From assembly GCA_950097015.1 (NCBI GenBank), contig CATNEN010000039.1, forward strand, positions 16,090,501 through 16,154,500: a stretch of 64,000 bases of DNA, given 5' to 3'. A program made the position numbers and the translations under genes. This document shows, piece by piece, positions 44,546 to 56,187 of this stretch; position 1 is the stretch's first letter; every line of letters starts with the position of its first letter. Source of the DNA: Macrostomum hystrix (lineage: Eukaryota > Platyhelminthes > Macrostomidae). Under the pieces are notes generated by a model. It had not been told where the DNA came from. It was given only the letters and a program-made list of their open reading frames with translations, and did not search any database.

Positions 44546-44826
44546 CAGTGGCAGATCCAGGAATTTTGTTTTGGGGCGGTCTGTCAGGGGAGCGCCATGA
44601 GAATCACAGAGGGGGTGCCAGCGGCCGAAAAAGGGCGCCAGGAGCCAAGAAAGGGCGCCAGCGGCTGAAAAACGGGAGCCAGCGGCTGAAAAAGGGGCGC
44701 CAGCGGCCGAAAAGGGGCGCCAGTGCTGCGACTGGCGCCCCTGGTGGGGGCATCTTATTCCCATGATTAAAATTTTTTGGGGGGGGGGGGCGACTGCCCC
44801 CCGCCCCCCCCCTAAATCTGCCTCTG
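44546..44826. mobile_element. hAT-type MITE, copy 3
   Basis: Inverted copy, 281 bp, with target duplications TATACAGT on both sides. Confidence 0.88.
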
Positions 44827-44978
44827 TATACAGTATGCATGTACACGCGTATACATAAGGAAAATAGCCATGGCATAACAATAACAATGTCAAAGAAACA
44901 AAATTAAACTGTTTCAGAGTTCAGAGTTAGACAGGTCAAGGTCAATTCGTGACTACTTTTCTATTAATTGCTTGCGAG

Positions 44979-45641
44979 TCACCTCAAGGCCTGGGGATAC
45001 AGCACATTCTTCGTTCTTCCCCTTGGTGCGAAAATGAATAGGCCAGCTGGAGTTCCAACACGGGAGCAGGCGACATAAAGCTGCCCATGCGAGAAGCAAG
45101 GAGTCTCCAGGTTGATGCCAGCCACCTTCAGCGACTGTCCCTGAGCCTTGTTAATAGTCATCGCAAAGCACACTCTCACAGGGAACTGCAGTCGCTTGAA
45201 CTGAAATGGCAGGTCCGTGGGGATAATTGGAATCCGGGGAACGAACACAGACTCTCCTCTGCCAGATCCAGTCATTATCGTGGCCTCAATCACGTGTGGG
45301 AAGAGCCGCCTGACTATCAGTCTGGTGCCGTTACACAGCCTTGGCGCATTCAGGTTGCGGAGGAGCATAATTGGTGCCCCAACTTTCAGCTGCAAGTTGT
45401 GCGATGGAGTTCCAGGAGGATCTAGAGAGTTCAGAAACTCAACAGGATACTCCACAGCGGTGTCATCAGTCAACGTTGTATCAATTGACTTGTAGGTGAA
45501 AACTGCACCTGGCAACTCCTGAAGCAGTTGGTAGTTAATTTCGTTGGCGGCATCATTTCTAGGACACAGAATTGCCCTCTCTGACAGCCAGTCAACGTCA
45601 GCATATCGAACCATCAGGTTCGGGTAAACTTTTGCCTTGAG
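44979..45641 (-). pseudogene. Helitron PIF1-like helicase fragment, copy 3
   Basis: Minus-strand copy of the same C-terminal helicase piece, ending at the same stop codon. No protein difference from copies 1 and 2 was seen. Confidence 0.85.
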
Positions 45642-46003
45642 CTTTTTTGACGATTTTTGAGCAGTTTTTTGCACTTTTGAGCAGGAAGGAAATGATTTTT
45701 CGGGAATTTGAGTAGCCTATTGCACTCAGCGTAGGTGGTTTTAGGTATGTGCAAAGTTTGGTGCGATTTGGTTGAGCGGTTTCGGCGTCTATAAAGACAA
45801 AAGACAGACACTGGGACGCCACCGCACTCACCGCACTCAGTCTCAGTGCTGCTTGGGGGCCAGTAGACAGTTTAGGGGTTTGGGCTGTGTACATTCACGG
45901 CTTGAAATACAATGTACAGTCTGGGGCTTCGGCGCCCGGGGAAGGGAGGGGGGTGGCTGTAATAAAATTTGGCCCGCAGAGTGGCGGAGGGGAGTTGGGG
46001 TGG

Positions 46004-46556
46004 CGACGTGGCGGTGCACCTTGGCCGTCTGGCAGGCGACGCAGGCGCGGGCCCACCTGCTGACGTCCCGGTTCATGCCGACCCACACGAACTTGGCGGC
46101 CACGAGGCGCCGCGTGCTGCGAACCGACGGGTGCGCGAGGCCGTGGATGGCGTCGAAAACGGCGCGGCGGAAGTCTGGCGGCACCAGCGGCCGCGGCCGG
46201 CCGGTCGAGATGTCGCAGAGCAGGGCGACACCGGGGCTGAGCTGCAGGGGCTCGAGCTGGAGGCTGGCATCGGCCAGGACGGCCGGGTCCGCTGCCTGCG
46301 CTTGCACCATCGCCGCGAAGTCCACGCCGGGGAGCAGCCGGGGCCGCACCGAGGAGACCGTGCAGCGGGACAGCGGCTGAAGAAAGCGAGCGGCTGCCAG
46401 GCGCCTCCGACCCGCTGCTCGAGCGCCGCGCCGACCGCGGTGTCCGAGGCGTCGACGGTGAGGGCGATGGGCGCGTCCGGCCGCGGGTGCGCCAGCATGG
46501 TGGCGGCCGCCAGCGCCCGCTTAGCTCCGTCGAAAGCGTCGGTCAGCTCGGGCGTC
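46004..46556 (-). mobile_element. Ty3/gypsy copy 3 fragment (RNase H start and integrase zinc finger)
   Basis: Identical in structure to 31334-31889, including the RNase H/integrase deletion junction, but truncated after CQTAKVHRHV where Helitron sequence begins. The catalytic integrase core is absent. Confidence 0.85.
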
Positions 46557-46660
46557 AATGCGCCAATGCGTTCGCGAACAATCACTAGCAGCTGGCGAAT
46601 CAGGCTGGCATCAAAGACGGCGCCGTCCTTCAGTGTGACGAACGCGTAGGCGCTTTCGCC
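46557..46660 (-). pseudogene. Acetyl-CoA synthetase exon fragment 3, fused to gypsy
   Basis: Same 104-base exon piece and same gypsy junction as 31890-31993, so the fusion pre-dates the duplication of the two loci. Confidence 0.85.
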
Positions 46661-46726
46661 CTGCGGTGAATTGGTGTTTAGAAAACTAATGCAATCAGCA
46701 TATTGTAGAAAGATCCTCAGAGTGGG

Positions 46727-49057
46727 ATCTGAAACTTCACAGATCTTATTAATAAAATCTGTTTAATAATCAAAATTCATCACTTTAATCAATGCTACTG
46801 AAAGTAGAATAGGCCTTCCTAGCTTTGACGCGGATGTGAGGCGTTCAGTTGACCCTGCGGTAGAGGATAATCCGAAGGCATCGGACCTGCTTCTCCATGG
46901 CGATCTCCTTGCCATCGAGGGTGATTGGCATCGGACCTGCTTCTCCATGGCGATCTCCTTGCCATCGAGGGTGATTGGCATCGGACCTGCTTCTCCATGG
47001 CGATCTCCTTGCCATCGAGGGTGATTGGCATCGGACCTGCTTCTCCATGGCGATCTCCTTGCCATATAGGTTCCAAAAGAGCTTGCTGGTAAGCATAACC
47101 GCTCCGATTATAGACTCCGAGAGCCTCAGCCCGCTTTGGTCCGCTCAGCGCTCCGATTTGTCGATGAAGCCCCGCAGAATGTTCTGGTGGTGTCCGGCAA
47201 ATCACGGTCAAATCATCAGCGTAGCCCACTTTTTGGAAAGGATCTGGCTGAGCAACGTTGAGCAGCTCTTGACTTACTTGACTTATCTGCAGGGCGGTCC
47301 GATGGACACAGCGGGGAGGAGGGGGTCGCCCATTCCGCTAATCATTGAAAGACCCGCAATCGGCCGATGGCGCGGGGCCAGTCAGGGAGGTCCGTGGCCG
47401 GTCCTTCCTGCAGCTTGCTCTTCACTAGGGAAGAAAGATGCTCGTCTGGTAGCCCTTAGGAACCGGACGAGCCGCGGGATGTTCTCGGATCTGCAAGCGT
47501 CGTCGATGGATGGGTTTGGTCCGAGGTCATTAAGCCTCTCTCTGGTGAAGAAAGGGCAGTGACAGACGAAGTGCAGGGCATCCTCGTTCTAAAGGTTGCA
47601 GAACGGGCACAGCTCACCCCGGAGGTCTCCTCGGAGGAAACAGTGCCTGGCGTAGCAGCCATGGCCCGTGAGGGTCATGGTGAGGGCCCGGATGTCCTTC
47701 CGGGTCTGGTTTAGAAGGACCTTCCGGAGCCGAGTGGATGGCACTGAGACTGCCGCTTTGGATTGGCGGCAAGTAAGTGCTTCTCCACCGGGTAAGATGG
47801 AGGTTGGCGGCCGAGTCATTAGACGATAGATGACGGTGTTCGGAATTGGAACCGGGGGGAGGGGCCCGGCGCAGAGCTGGCGCCTCCCTGCTTGGCCAGG
47901 GAGTCAGCAAGCTCGTTTCCAGGAAAACCGGCATGCCCTGGTATCCACTGGAGTCTGACGGTATTCTTACCGGCCAGGTTGTTAAGCTGCCGGACACAGT
48001 CAGAGACTGTCCGGGAGGTTGTGGTGGTGTGACAGAGCGCTTGCAGAGCAGCCTGACTGTCCGAGTGAAAGATGATAAAGATGATGAGATGTTTTTCTCG
48101 TTTAACTCCGCAGCGCAGGAGCTGATGGCCAGGACCTCGTTCTGGAAAACGCTCGAGGAATTTCCAGTGTGTTGGGCGTGTGTGGCGACAACACGTCCGT
48201 TGACTAGGATACAGACCCCGAAGCCAGCGGAGCCATCCTTCATGGATCCGTCCGTGTAGCAGTGGACCTCCTGGGTGTTCCAGTGGTCGCTAGCTTGGTC
48301 CCTGGTGGGGATGAGAACCTTAAAGCACTGAAGGAGGTTGAGCGTGCGCGGTTCTCCGTCCGTGAGGACATTGATTCCGTTGCTCGCGCCCAAATCTCTC
48401 AGGCAAAGGTCCGTGTGCGGCAGGAGCTTTCGTTTTGCTGCCGCTCGTTGGGGGACGAAGCGCACTCCGGCATCAAGGAGACGCCGGGCGGTTTTTGCCG
48501 CCTCACCGCGGATAAAAATATCAAGCTAAAAATATCAAGCGGGAGGATATTCAGGAAGGCGCTGAGGCCGTCGAAGGGGGCGGTTGGCGCGGCGCTCATG
48601 ATCATGCGACAAGCGCGACCTTGCACTCTCCGAAGAGTCTCAAGGCAGGTCTTTAGCTGCCGTTCACTAGCCCAGATCAGTCTGGCGTACGAAACAGCCG
48701 GTCTGACCATAGCAGTGTGGATCCACCATAGACGTTTGGGGGTGAGACCCCAAGTGTTGCCACCGCCCTGCGCAGCTGCGCCAGGATCGCAAAGGCCTTT
48801 TTGGCTTTAGCGTAGACATGAGGAGTCCAGCTGAGCCTGTGATCGAGCGTTATGCCCAAGCATTTAGTTTGCTTCTGGAAGGTGATGTCCTTTGTGCAGC
48901 GTTGAGCAGCTCATCCATAACGAGGTTCCACAGAAACGGGGGGGAGGACTCCGCGCTGGGGGGCCCCTTTCCTGACGCAGAGCGTCGGCAGCCGTTCAGG
49001 TGGGCCACCCAGGCCTCTCTCCACGGCGCCGACACGTAGCCCGGCACCACGCAGGCG
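46727..49057 (-). mobile_element. LINE copy 3, rearranged
   Basis: Near-identical to LINE copy 2 (32060-34290), including the displaced YADD core and the in-frame TAG in the zinc knuckle. It differs by the expanded 50-bp repeat and scattered substitutions (for example EINVL to GINVL and HFVPQR to RFVPQR in the RNase H leader). Confidence 0.82.
46879..47065. repeat. 50-bp repeat inside LINE RT, four copies
   Basis: Four tandem copies of the unit present about twice in LINE copy 2. Although 50 is not a multiple of three, each extra pair shifts frame so that GKEIAMEKQVRC reappears in turn in different frames. Confidence 0.9.
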
Positions 49058-49477
49058 CGCAGGAGTTGACAGAAGAGGTCAAGGAATCATCTTACACGTA
49101 CTATGTGCATGCATATGGTGTTGTTAGGTGCTAGGTGGATAGATGCTAGGGAACTAGTTTACTAGGTAGTGTCAACATTTTAGGAAAGTAACCTCCATAA
49201 ACAAGGCAATTTCGTGGAAAAGCCGGAAAGAAACACTATTTCTTAATTTTATGTTAAAACTTCTATAACAAATAATTGACCTGTTTGCAAATATGTCATA
49301 AAAGTGCACTGTGCAGAATGCGGTTCATTGATCGATGTTTTTCTTATGTACCTTATGTACCTTCTGCCCTATGTACGCAGAACAATAATCAACAATAATG
49401 AAACAATAATGAACATTGACTATGGTCATTGGTTTTGGTTTTTTCCAATGTCCTTGGGGGGAGGGGGGAGGGGGGAG
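49058..49477. other. Shared flank between LINE and 17-bp satellite, copy 3
   Basis: Near-identical to 34291-34703, including TGACTATGGTCATTGGTTTT. No gene. Confidence 0.6.
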
Positions 49478-50131
49478 GACACCCAATACTGTTAGACATC
49501 CAATACTGTTAGACATCCAATACTGTTAGACACCCAATACTGTTAGACACCCAATACTGTTAGACACCCAATACTGTTAGACACCCAATACTGTTAGACA
49601 CCCAATACTGTTAGACACCCAATACTGTTAGACACCCAATACTGTTAGACACCCAATACTGTTAGACACCCAATACTGTTAGACACCCAATACTGTTAGA
49701 CACCCAACACTGTTAGACACCCAATACTGTTAGACACCCAATACTGTTAGACACCCAACACTGTTAGACACCCAATGCTGTTAGACACCCAATACTGTTA
49801 GACACCCAATACTGTTAGACACCCAATACTGTTAGACACCCAATACTGTTAGACACCCAATACTGTTAGACACCCAATACTGTTAGACACCCAATACTGT
49901 TAGACACCCAATACTGTTAGACACCCAATACTGTTAGACACCCAATACTGTTAGACACCCAATACTGTTAGACACCCAATACTGTTAGACACCCAATACT
50001 GTTAGACACCCAATACTGTTAGACACCCAATACTGTTAGACACCCAATACTGTTAGACACCCAATACTGTTAGACACCCAATACTGTTAGACACCCAATA
50101 CTGTTAGACACCCAATACTGTAAGACACCCA
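49478..50131. repeat. 17-bp satellite (GACACCCAATACTGTTA), about 38 copies
   Basis: Third array, with rare ACATCC, AACACTG and AATGCTG variants. It ends in the same CCAAGACTTTTC boundary as the other two arrays. Confidence 0.97.
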
Positions 50132-50652
50132 AGACTTTTCTTTGTGCCTCTTCAGTCTTGTCAGTCGTTGCTTCCGCAGCATCGTTTTGCAAAGTGGTGG
50201 TAAGAACAGTGTATAGACAATCCCATGAGCATAACTCATTGTGAGGCCCCACCCAGACACTTCAAAATCCTGTCCCTCCGCTCTCTATTATTATTCGGGT
50301 TGATTGGAACTTGAAAGTGCTTTTTCAATCACGATTCGGAATGTGCGATTTGGGATCTGAGATCTGTCGAATGAGATATAGGATCTTGGATGTAGGATTA
50401 TCGTATCCCATATTGGATGTATTTTCTGGGATATGGGATCTGTGGCATAGGATGCGGGATCTGAGGTGCGGAGGAATCTGAGAAAGAACGATTTGATGTG
50501 ATTGAAGAAAAGTCACTAGCTTTCGTTAACCTGGCTCTGTCTAAAAGTCTGTCAAACATGGGCCCATGGGGAGCATTACATTCGATGCTTGTAAAGTGCA
50601 ATACTTCTTTGTTAGAGAGAAACTCCAATAAGCTAGAAAGATTTCTAATAGT
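50132..50652. promoter_or_regulatory. Orphan copy of the Ly6-like gene upstream region
   Basis: Matches 18601-19130 and 35291-35820, then stops at AGATTTCTAATAGT before the transcribed part. The downstream gene is not present, so this is a promoter-side relic, unless it drives the following single-copy region. Confidence 0.5.
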
Positions 50653-53586
50653 GAAATGGGTTGTCATGGAGAAAATCATCCTGACATGGTTTGGGTGTTT
50701 TGCAACCGCTGACCTGCCCTCATGATCAATGACTGCTAGAGGCGGGCGACAGAGTCGTTCAAAAGTCCGCCTAGCTACTCGCGAGATGTCGCGGGGAGAG
50801 AGAGGAGATGAAGGGAGAGACGAGGAGGTTCAGTAGATGCAGGGAGTGGTCCTATCGGCCTCAGGCTGGCCAGTCCCACTCGTCCCATAGGCCACAGGCA
50901 TGACTGCCGTGCCTACCGCAAGCAGTGCTCGAAACCGGCTAAAAGTCTAAGGAGAGGTGTCGGACTGCCCGGAATCGGACAGGACAGGGCTAGACAGCCT
51001 ACTGTCGTCAGTAGCACGTGCGCAACTGACTCCTAACCTTGGTAGCGGTGGTCGAAACGGCCCAGGCTCTTGTCACAGAACTGCGGAAAGGCTATCGGCA
51101 AAGCGGATAGTTGATCGAGGGTAGCGCCACCACCCAATGCGCCTACGTTGCCACCGCAGGCATTTGGGAACTTGGGTCCCCGGAGTACACAGCTCCCAGT
51201 TTATCACGCAGATCTAGACAAGCCGAAAAAATAGGGCATTCTGCAACTTCCGTTTTAGACTGGGGTGAGAGCCCCAGAATGGATCGAGACACGCCTCAAA
51301 AGGGGATTCCTGAATTCGCGCTACAGGGGTCTAGAAAGGTGGTACTAAGAACTTGAATGAGAATCCATAGCCGGAATCCTACTAATAAGACATCAGACAC
51401 ATTCTATACATTAGACTGCAGCCTACACATTAAGTGACCAACAAATCCGAATCTGTGCGAGTTGAGGTGATCAGAGGCTGGAGAGATTAAGCAGAACACT
51501 GGCTGAGTGATTATGCAAGCGAAAGATTATTAGGTCATCACTCTCGCTCCCGTGGCCGCAGTTGCGAGAGGAGGGGGAAAAGAAGGGGAACTCCATTGGC
51601 AAGGGAGTTTGACACGTACCCTTTGACCCGCCAGGAAGAGAGGAAAACCCGCCAAGGAATCCCCCACACCCCGGCAGAGATGCACATGCTGCGCTCCGCA
51701 TCTGCCCGCGAATCCCTAGCTTCTTACGAGCGTATTACTCTCATGCGCGCGTACAGTTGCCTTCCTGCCGCAGCCTTCATCTCGGCCTCACCAGAGCCCA
51801 CCCCCTAGGAGATTAGCCACTCATAGCTGAGGGCTGTCTGGTAGAGAAAATATACATAGAGGCAAACACTAGGTGAAAGGATTTAAGTTGTAATTAAAAT
51901 TTGGCCTAACGTATAATTAAATGGCTAGTGCTGAAAGTTTATTAGGCTAAAAGTCCCCAATGCCCGTTCCCGCTATTGTGCCGCCTAACTAGCAGAATAA
52001 TCCCTTAGGAGCAACAATTGAACGACCGCTACGCGGGTTACTTATCTGAAAGCCGATCGCGTGCTGCAGTTCTGTAGTTCTCGAGGGAGGGGCAGGGCAA
52101 GATCAGCAAGGACAGAGGAGGGGAAGGCTAAGTGTGAGCTGGCAGGGGCCAACACACCGGTGGAGTTCAGTGGCTTAATTCGAGAGCTCACCTAAAGAGG
52201 TGGCTTATACTATTAGGAGCTTATAGACAGGCAATGAGCCTGTGAGCGCTAGATGAGCTTAAAGCTCTGGGGTCTAAGCCCTAAGTGGGGGAGATAAGTC
52301 CGGAAGGCCCGACGGGGAAGACGGGTCCGCAAGCCGGTTAGGTCTCTGGGCCGAGGTCGGCGGGTGACTGGGGGCGGCGCAGCGCGCTTTCTTAAATAGT
52401 CCTGCAGCACGCCAACCTCGACATTCATCAAAATAACCCACATCCGCGCCAGCCTGTCATCTAGGAATCGAAGCGGCGATGGCCACCCCGATTACCCAAT
52501 GAACCGGCGGCGAGAAACGACAGATGCTCCTTTACGAGCAGCCGCCGGCAGTCGGCCAATAATTGTTACTCCGCCAGGACAATGGGAAGCGCAGGCGCCG
52601 ACCTGCCTACAGTGACATTTACATGTATCTAAGAGAGGAGGTCAAAAAGTCGAGCTGGGCTCGAATACTGTAAAGAAACCCTGTACTGAAAGTAGTCATT
52701 TTGTGCCCCCAAAGCACGAACAAAGATGCACGAGAGAGACACAAACTTGGCGAAAGCAGCAGCGAAACGAAGAGGAAGGGACAAAGATAACAAAGAAAAG
52801 GAGGGTAAGCGACAAAGATTCACAACGAGACAGAATGAGGAAGTTCAAATAGAGTCCCTACACCATCCACAAACACGACGGACGCCGCCATGCCCTGCTG
52901 AAACTGCTGGAGGTACCGTTGCATACGCACGTCTCGCTAGCAGCAACCCAGCCGCATCACTTTTTAAAATCAGTTGTACCACTTGCAAAATCCGTCTTTG
53001 CTAATAGATTTTGACCAGATTGATAGTGCTAATCCTGTCACTTTTGAAGCCTTCAAATTTCTGGATTTAAAAAATCGATGCGGCTGGCATTGGGCTGATC
53101 AATTGCGTCCTCGCTTCTGACTAGATTCTTGTACCATTTTTACTTTATAAAATTTCAGCAAAATGCACATCTTTTGAGCTCAAAAGTTGATCTGAATGAG
53201 CTTTAATAAGCAAAAAATCATCGTCTGAAGTTCTGAAGTCATTCAAGGTAGCAAATGGTCTTCTCACTCCAAAAATTGAATATACGGCCTGTACCACATT
53301 TTTACCACCTCAAGCTCATATTTTTTACAACCCTGTGCAAAAGTAAGCATTTTGCTCAAAGGGTTCGAAAGTTATGGACCAAATCCTTCGTTCACATTTT
53401 CTTCGTGTGCGCTTTCTGAATTTGACCCGGAATTTTGTGATGCTAAGAATAGACGAATCGGACTTACTTCCGAGTTATTGTGTTATTTTGTATGTTATTT
53501 TGAGTTTTGCATAATTCCGATGGTAAATAATTATCTAGCAGCATCCGCTTATTCTATAGGCATCAGTACTATAATATTGTTTTAAT
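50653..53586. other. Single-copy region without recognised gene
   Basis: 50.7-52.6 kb is GC-richer than the surrounding spacer and has small open frames (51111-51356, 51596-51808, 52249-52443 minus), none with a recognised domain. A short hairpin CTGGGG-TGAGAG-CCCCAG lies at about 51258-51276. 52.6-53.0 kb has an Arg/Lys-rich plus-strand frame (52726-53004) of low complexity. 53.0-53.58 kb is AT-rich. The GC-rich part could be the untranslated region of an unknown retroelement or a non-coding transcript. Confidence 0.4.
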
Positions 53587-54112
53587 TTAGCCAGCTAAAG
53601 CTTTGTGGTAAATCCAGAAATGATTGCATTCTTCGTGGCTAAAAACTTTTGTTGGTCCTGGAGATGGCGATGCCGAGAAAAACAGCCATGCCCTGAGAGG
53701 GCCATGCTGACTGCGCGGAGATCTCTGCGGTTCAGCTTTAAGAGGGCTTTGCGAGGGCGGTGAGACGGACATGGGACCGCTGCCCTGGACTGCTTGCAGG
53801 TGCTGTGCCTCCATCCAGCGCTTCAGCTTGAGGTTGGTCACAGTGGCGGGGATAGGAGCGCCAGGCTCTTGCGAGCTGGTCGGCCATCTCATTCCCTGGG
53901 AAGCCAGCGTGACCTGGGATCCATTTGAGCTTGACCTCGTTGGCCCGCGCCAGCTCGTTGAGCTGGGCGTTGCAGTCCAAGGTGGTCTTAGAGCAGGTGG
54001 TGCTGCGGTCGAGGGCGGCTTGACTGTCGGAGTGGAAAATGATCTTCCGGTCAGTGAGCCCCTCTGGCATAGTAGATTGACTTTCTATAATACATTTGCG
54101 CATCTCTGTCAT
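53587..54112 (-). mobile_element. LINE RNase H fragment, different family member
   Basis: Minus-strand RNase H piece: IIFHSDSQAALDRS (third acidic residue) and VKLKWIPGHAGFPGNEMADQLA (His motif). The frame then shifts within 53740-53890 into a tail resembling SGHG-type LINE C-termini. It is related to, but clearly diverged from, the RNase H of LINE copies 1-3. Confidence 0.8.
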
Positions 54113-54552
54113 TTTTTTAGCTTCAGATATAGTATATCAACGATGAAATGGCGTCATGCAGTAGGTTACACAAAAATTAACGGATATTGAATTCTTGTTA
54201 CTCAGTTGCGGATTTCTTGTTGAAATCCAAAGACGAAGCATGATTAAAAAATTTCAGAAGCTTTGCTTTTTTAATTCCAAGCAAAATTATGCAAAGCTCA
54301 TCGTTTTAGAATTAGAAAATTCAATTGAATTCGTTTTGAATTTACCCTTCGTTGTATAATTTTACAACCGTGTTTACATTATAACGGTAAAAAAGCACAT
54401 TTTTAGACACGTTAAATTCGACGATAGAGCATGCTGGATGCTTTCTCAGCATGCTCAATTTGCGCTTAGTAGTGTCGCACATTGTATAAACAAAATTTGG
54501 TAGTAATTCTTGTTTTATATTTAATCTGTTAGATTTGAGTTAGAAAATTCAA
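54113..54552. other. AT-rich spacer
   Basis: No coding or repeat structure recognised apart from a palindromic AGCATGCTGGATGCTTTCTCAGCATGCT-like region near 54428-54455, written here in outline only (AGCATGCT occurs near one end, CAGCATGCT near the other). Confidence 0.4.
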
Positions 54553-55140
54553 TCACAAAATGATCGAATTCGGATCTAAATTCGGTAATATTTCATGTGC
54601 ATGTTTTAATGGTCTCGATTCGAGTTTACTAGGCCTAAGCCTGGCGAAATCGTCCAAGTAGGACTCGGTGCCTACGAAGCCTCTGCGCAGCATCGTTAAT
54701 CTCACAGCATTGCTAAGATGATGAAAACAGGTAACAGATGCCGCAGCGCCGAACGGCAGACGGGTGTCGTACATGTAGGTAGCCGCTTTGGACTGCCCGA
54801 AGCGGAACTTAATTCCCGCCTGACTGAAATCGTCGGGTGAATACCTTAGGCGCGGTACGCTTCGCTGAGGTCCACCTTTGTCATAAAACAGCCTCTGGAC
54901 AGCTTTCTCGCAAAGTTATCGGCGCACGTGAATCGCAGCTTCTCCTGGCAGACCCATCTGGAGTTCAAAGAGTTGTTCAAAGCCCGACTGCAGTCGGGAA
55001 TAAGGCGCACACGATCACTATCTTTGGGCAGGGCTCCAAGGGCGCTGACCAATTTTGGACGCCCGCCGGTCGGGCACTCGCGATACCGCCCACACTTGAG
55101 CTCTTTGTTAATCTGCGTTTGGACAGCCTCAAATAAATCC
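54553..55140 (-). mobile_element. DIRS-like retrotransposon RT fragment
   Basis: Two adjacent minus-strand frames give the RT palm: RVRLIPDCSRALNN, RGCFMTKVDLSEAYRA (first Asp), then KFRFGQ, YDTRLPFGAAASVTCFHHL and ESYLDDF (catalytic YLDD). The LPFG...YLDDF arrangement fits tyrosine-recombinase (DIRS/Ngaro-type) retroelements better than gypsy or LINE RTs. A frameshift separates the parts, and no recombinase is seen. Confidence 0.7.
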
Positions 55141-55802
55141 GCAAAAGTTCCATAGGTGTTTAACGTTTAGTCCGAATCGGTTTGTCCCAGCTTTGGACGA
55201 AGTAAGCTACCATAGGACCAAAGAATGCTCCTATGTTCATATAGCATTTTAGAAATTACTGCGTTAGCGTGATTGGAATGCTAACAATAATGTAACGAGA
55301 GCGATGTATAGTTTTATTAAATAATTTGCTTGAGTATAATTTGCTTGAGAATAATTTGCTTCAGCACCACATTATTCTAAGATGCCCGTGCCCAAGAGTC
55401 CAGCTGCTGCCAGATCTGCCAGTTCAAAAAACACTATTGGGCCGGGTACTCCTACAGCGGCTTCTGCTCATTTTTCCAGAGCGGATGTTTTTGCCAATAG
55501 TAATGCTGATGATTCGGACTCCAACTGCACTCTGTGTTGTCTGTTCAACCATCGTCCAACCATTCGACTACACGGCCTAAGCAAGCTGATTCAGATATAG
55601 CTGCTGGGAGGCAAAGCTGTCAACTGCCCTCATATGCAAGGTAAGACGAATGATGTTCTTTAACTGCATGTCGGTTCATCTGTTGTTCATTTTATTTTAT
55701 ACATTATACACCCATTTGTGTTGTTTTCAGCGTGGATCCAAATGCTCACATAGCGAATTGTTTCTCTGGAGTCGACCGTCATGGGCTTCGTCTCCCAAAG
55801 TC
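55141..55802. other. Spacer with one small unassigned open frame
   Basis: A 72-codon plus-strand frame (55382-55600) reads MPVPKSPAAARSASSKN at its start and has a CTLCCLFNH cysteine cluster; no family recognised. Before it, ATAATTTGCTTGAG is repeated three times (55321-55365). Confidence 0.4.
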
Positions 55803-56156
55803 TAAGCCCCCTTGGGGGGCAATGCTGTTCAGACAAAAAATCTTGTGCAATGCATAGGGACAAAACACACCTGAAAGCAAACAAAAACGAAGACTCATTT
55901 CGTCAGTATTAATCTCCCTGATTGTGACTATACGTGATTGCGAATCAAAGAGAATTAGAATTTTCACTAAATACAAAAAATAGTCAGTCTGATCTTGAAT
56001 ACATTCTGAGACATCCGGTCTGTACACCAAGAGCCCCATTCGGGCAAAATTACACAAGTAACTTACGTTTGATCAACTCAGCTTAATGCTACTAAGGTAC
56101 ATGTGAATACTATCCCCTCATCAGTGACTATGGTCATTGGTTTTGGTTCTTCCAAT

Positions 56157-56187
56157 GTCCGTGCCGCGGAAAAACCACGGCACGGAC
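56157..56187. other. GC-rich hairpin in segment A (copy 3)
   Basis: Same 13-bp arms and five-base loop as in the other two A copies. Confidence 0.85.

Larger units (their letters stand above)
44310..46003 (-). mobile_element. Helitron copy 3, minus strand, intact 3' end (CTAG)
   Basis: On the minus strand the element ends GGGCAAAAAAGCTAG followed by T, the CTAG terminus expected of Helitrons, inserted in the AAAA/TTTT site. Going inward it carries the hAT MITE, the helicase tail and the segment up to the GGCGCCCGGGG region, then is fused to gypsy integrase sequence at about 46003 within a shared GGTGGC. The 5' end is missing. Confidence 0.85.
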
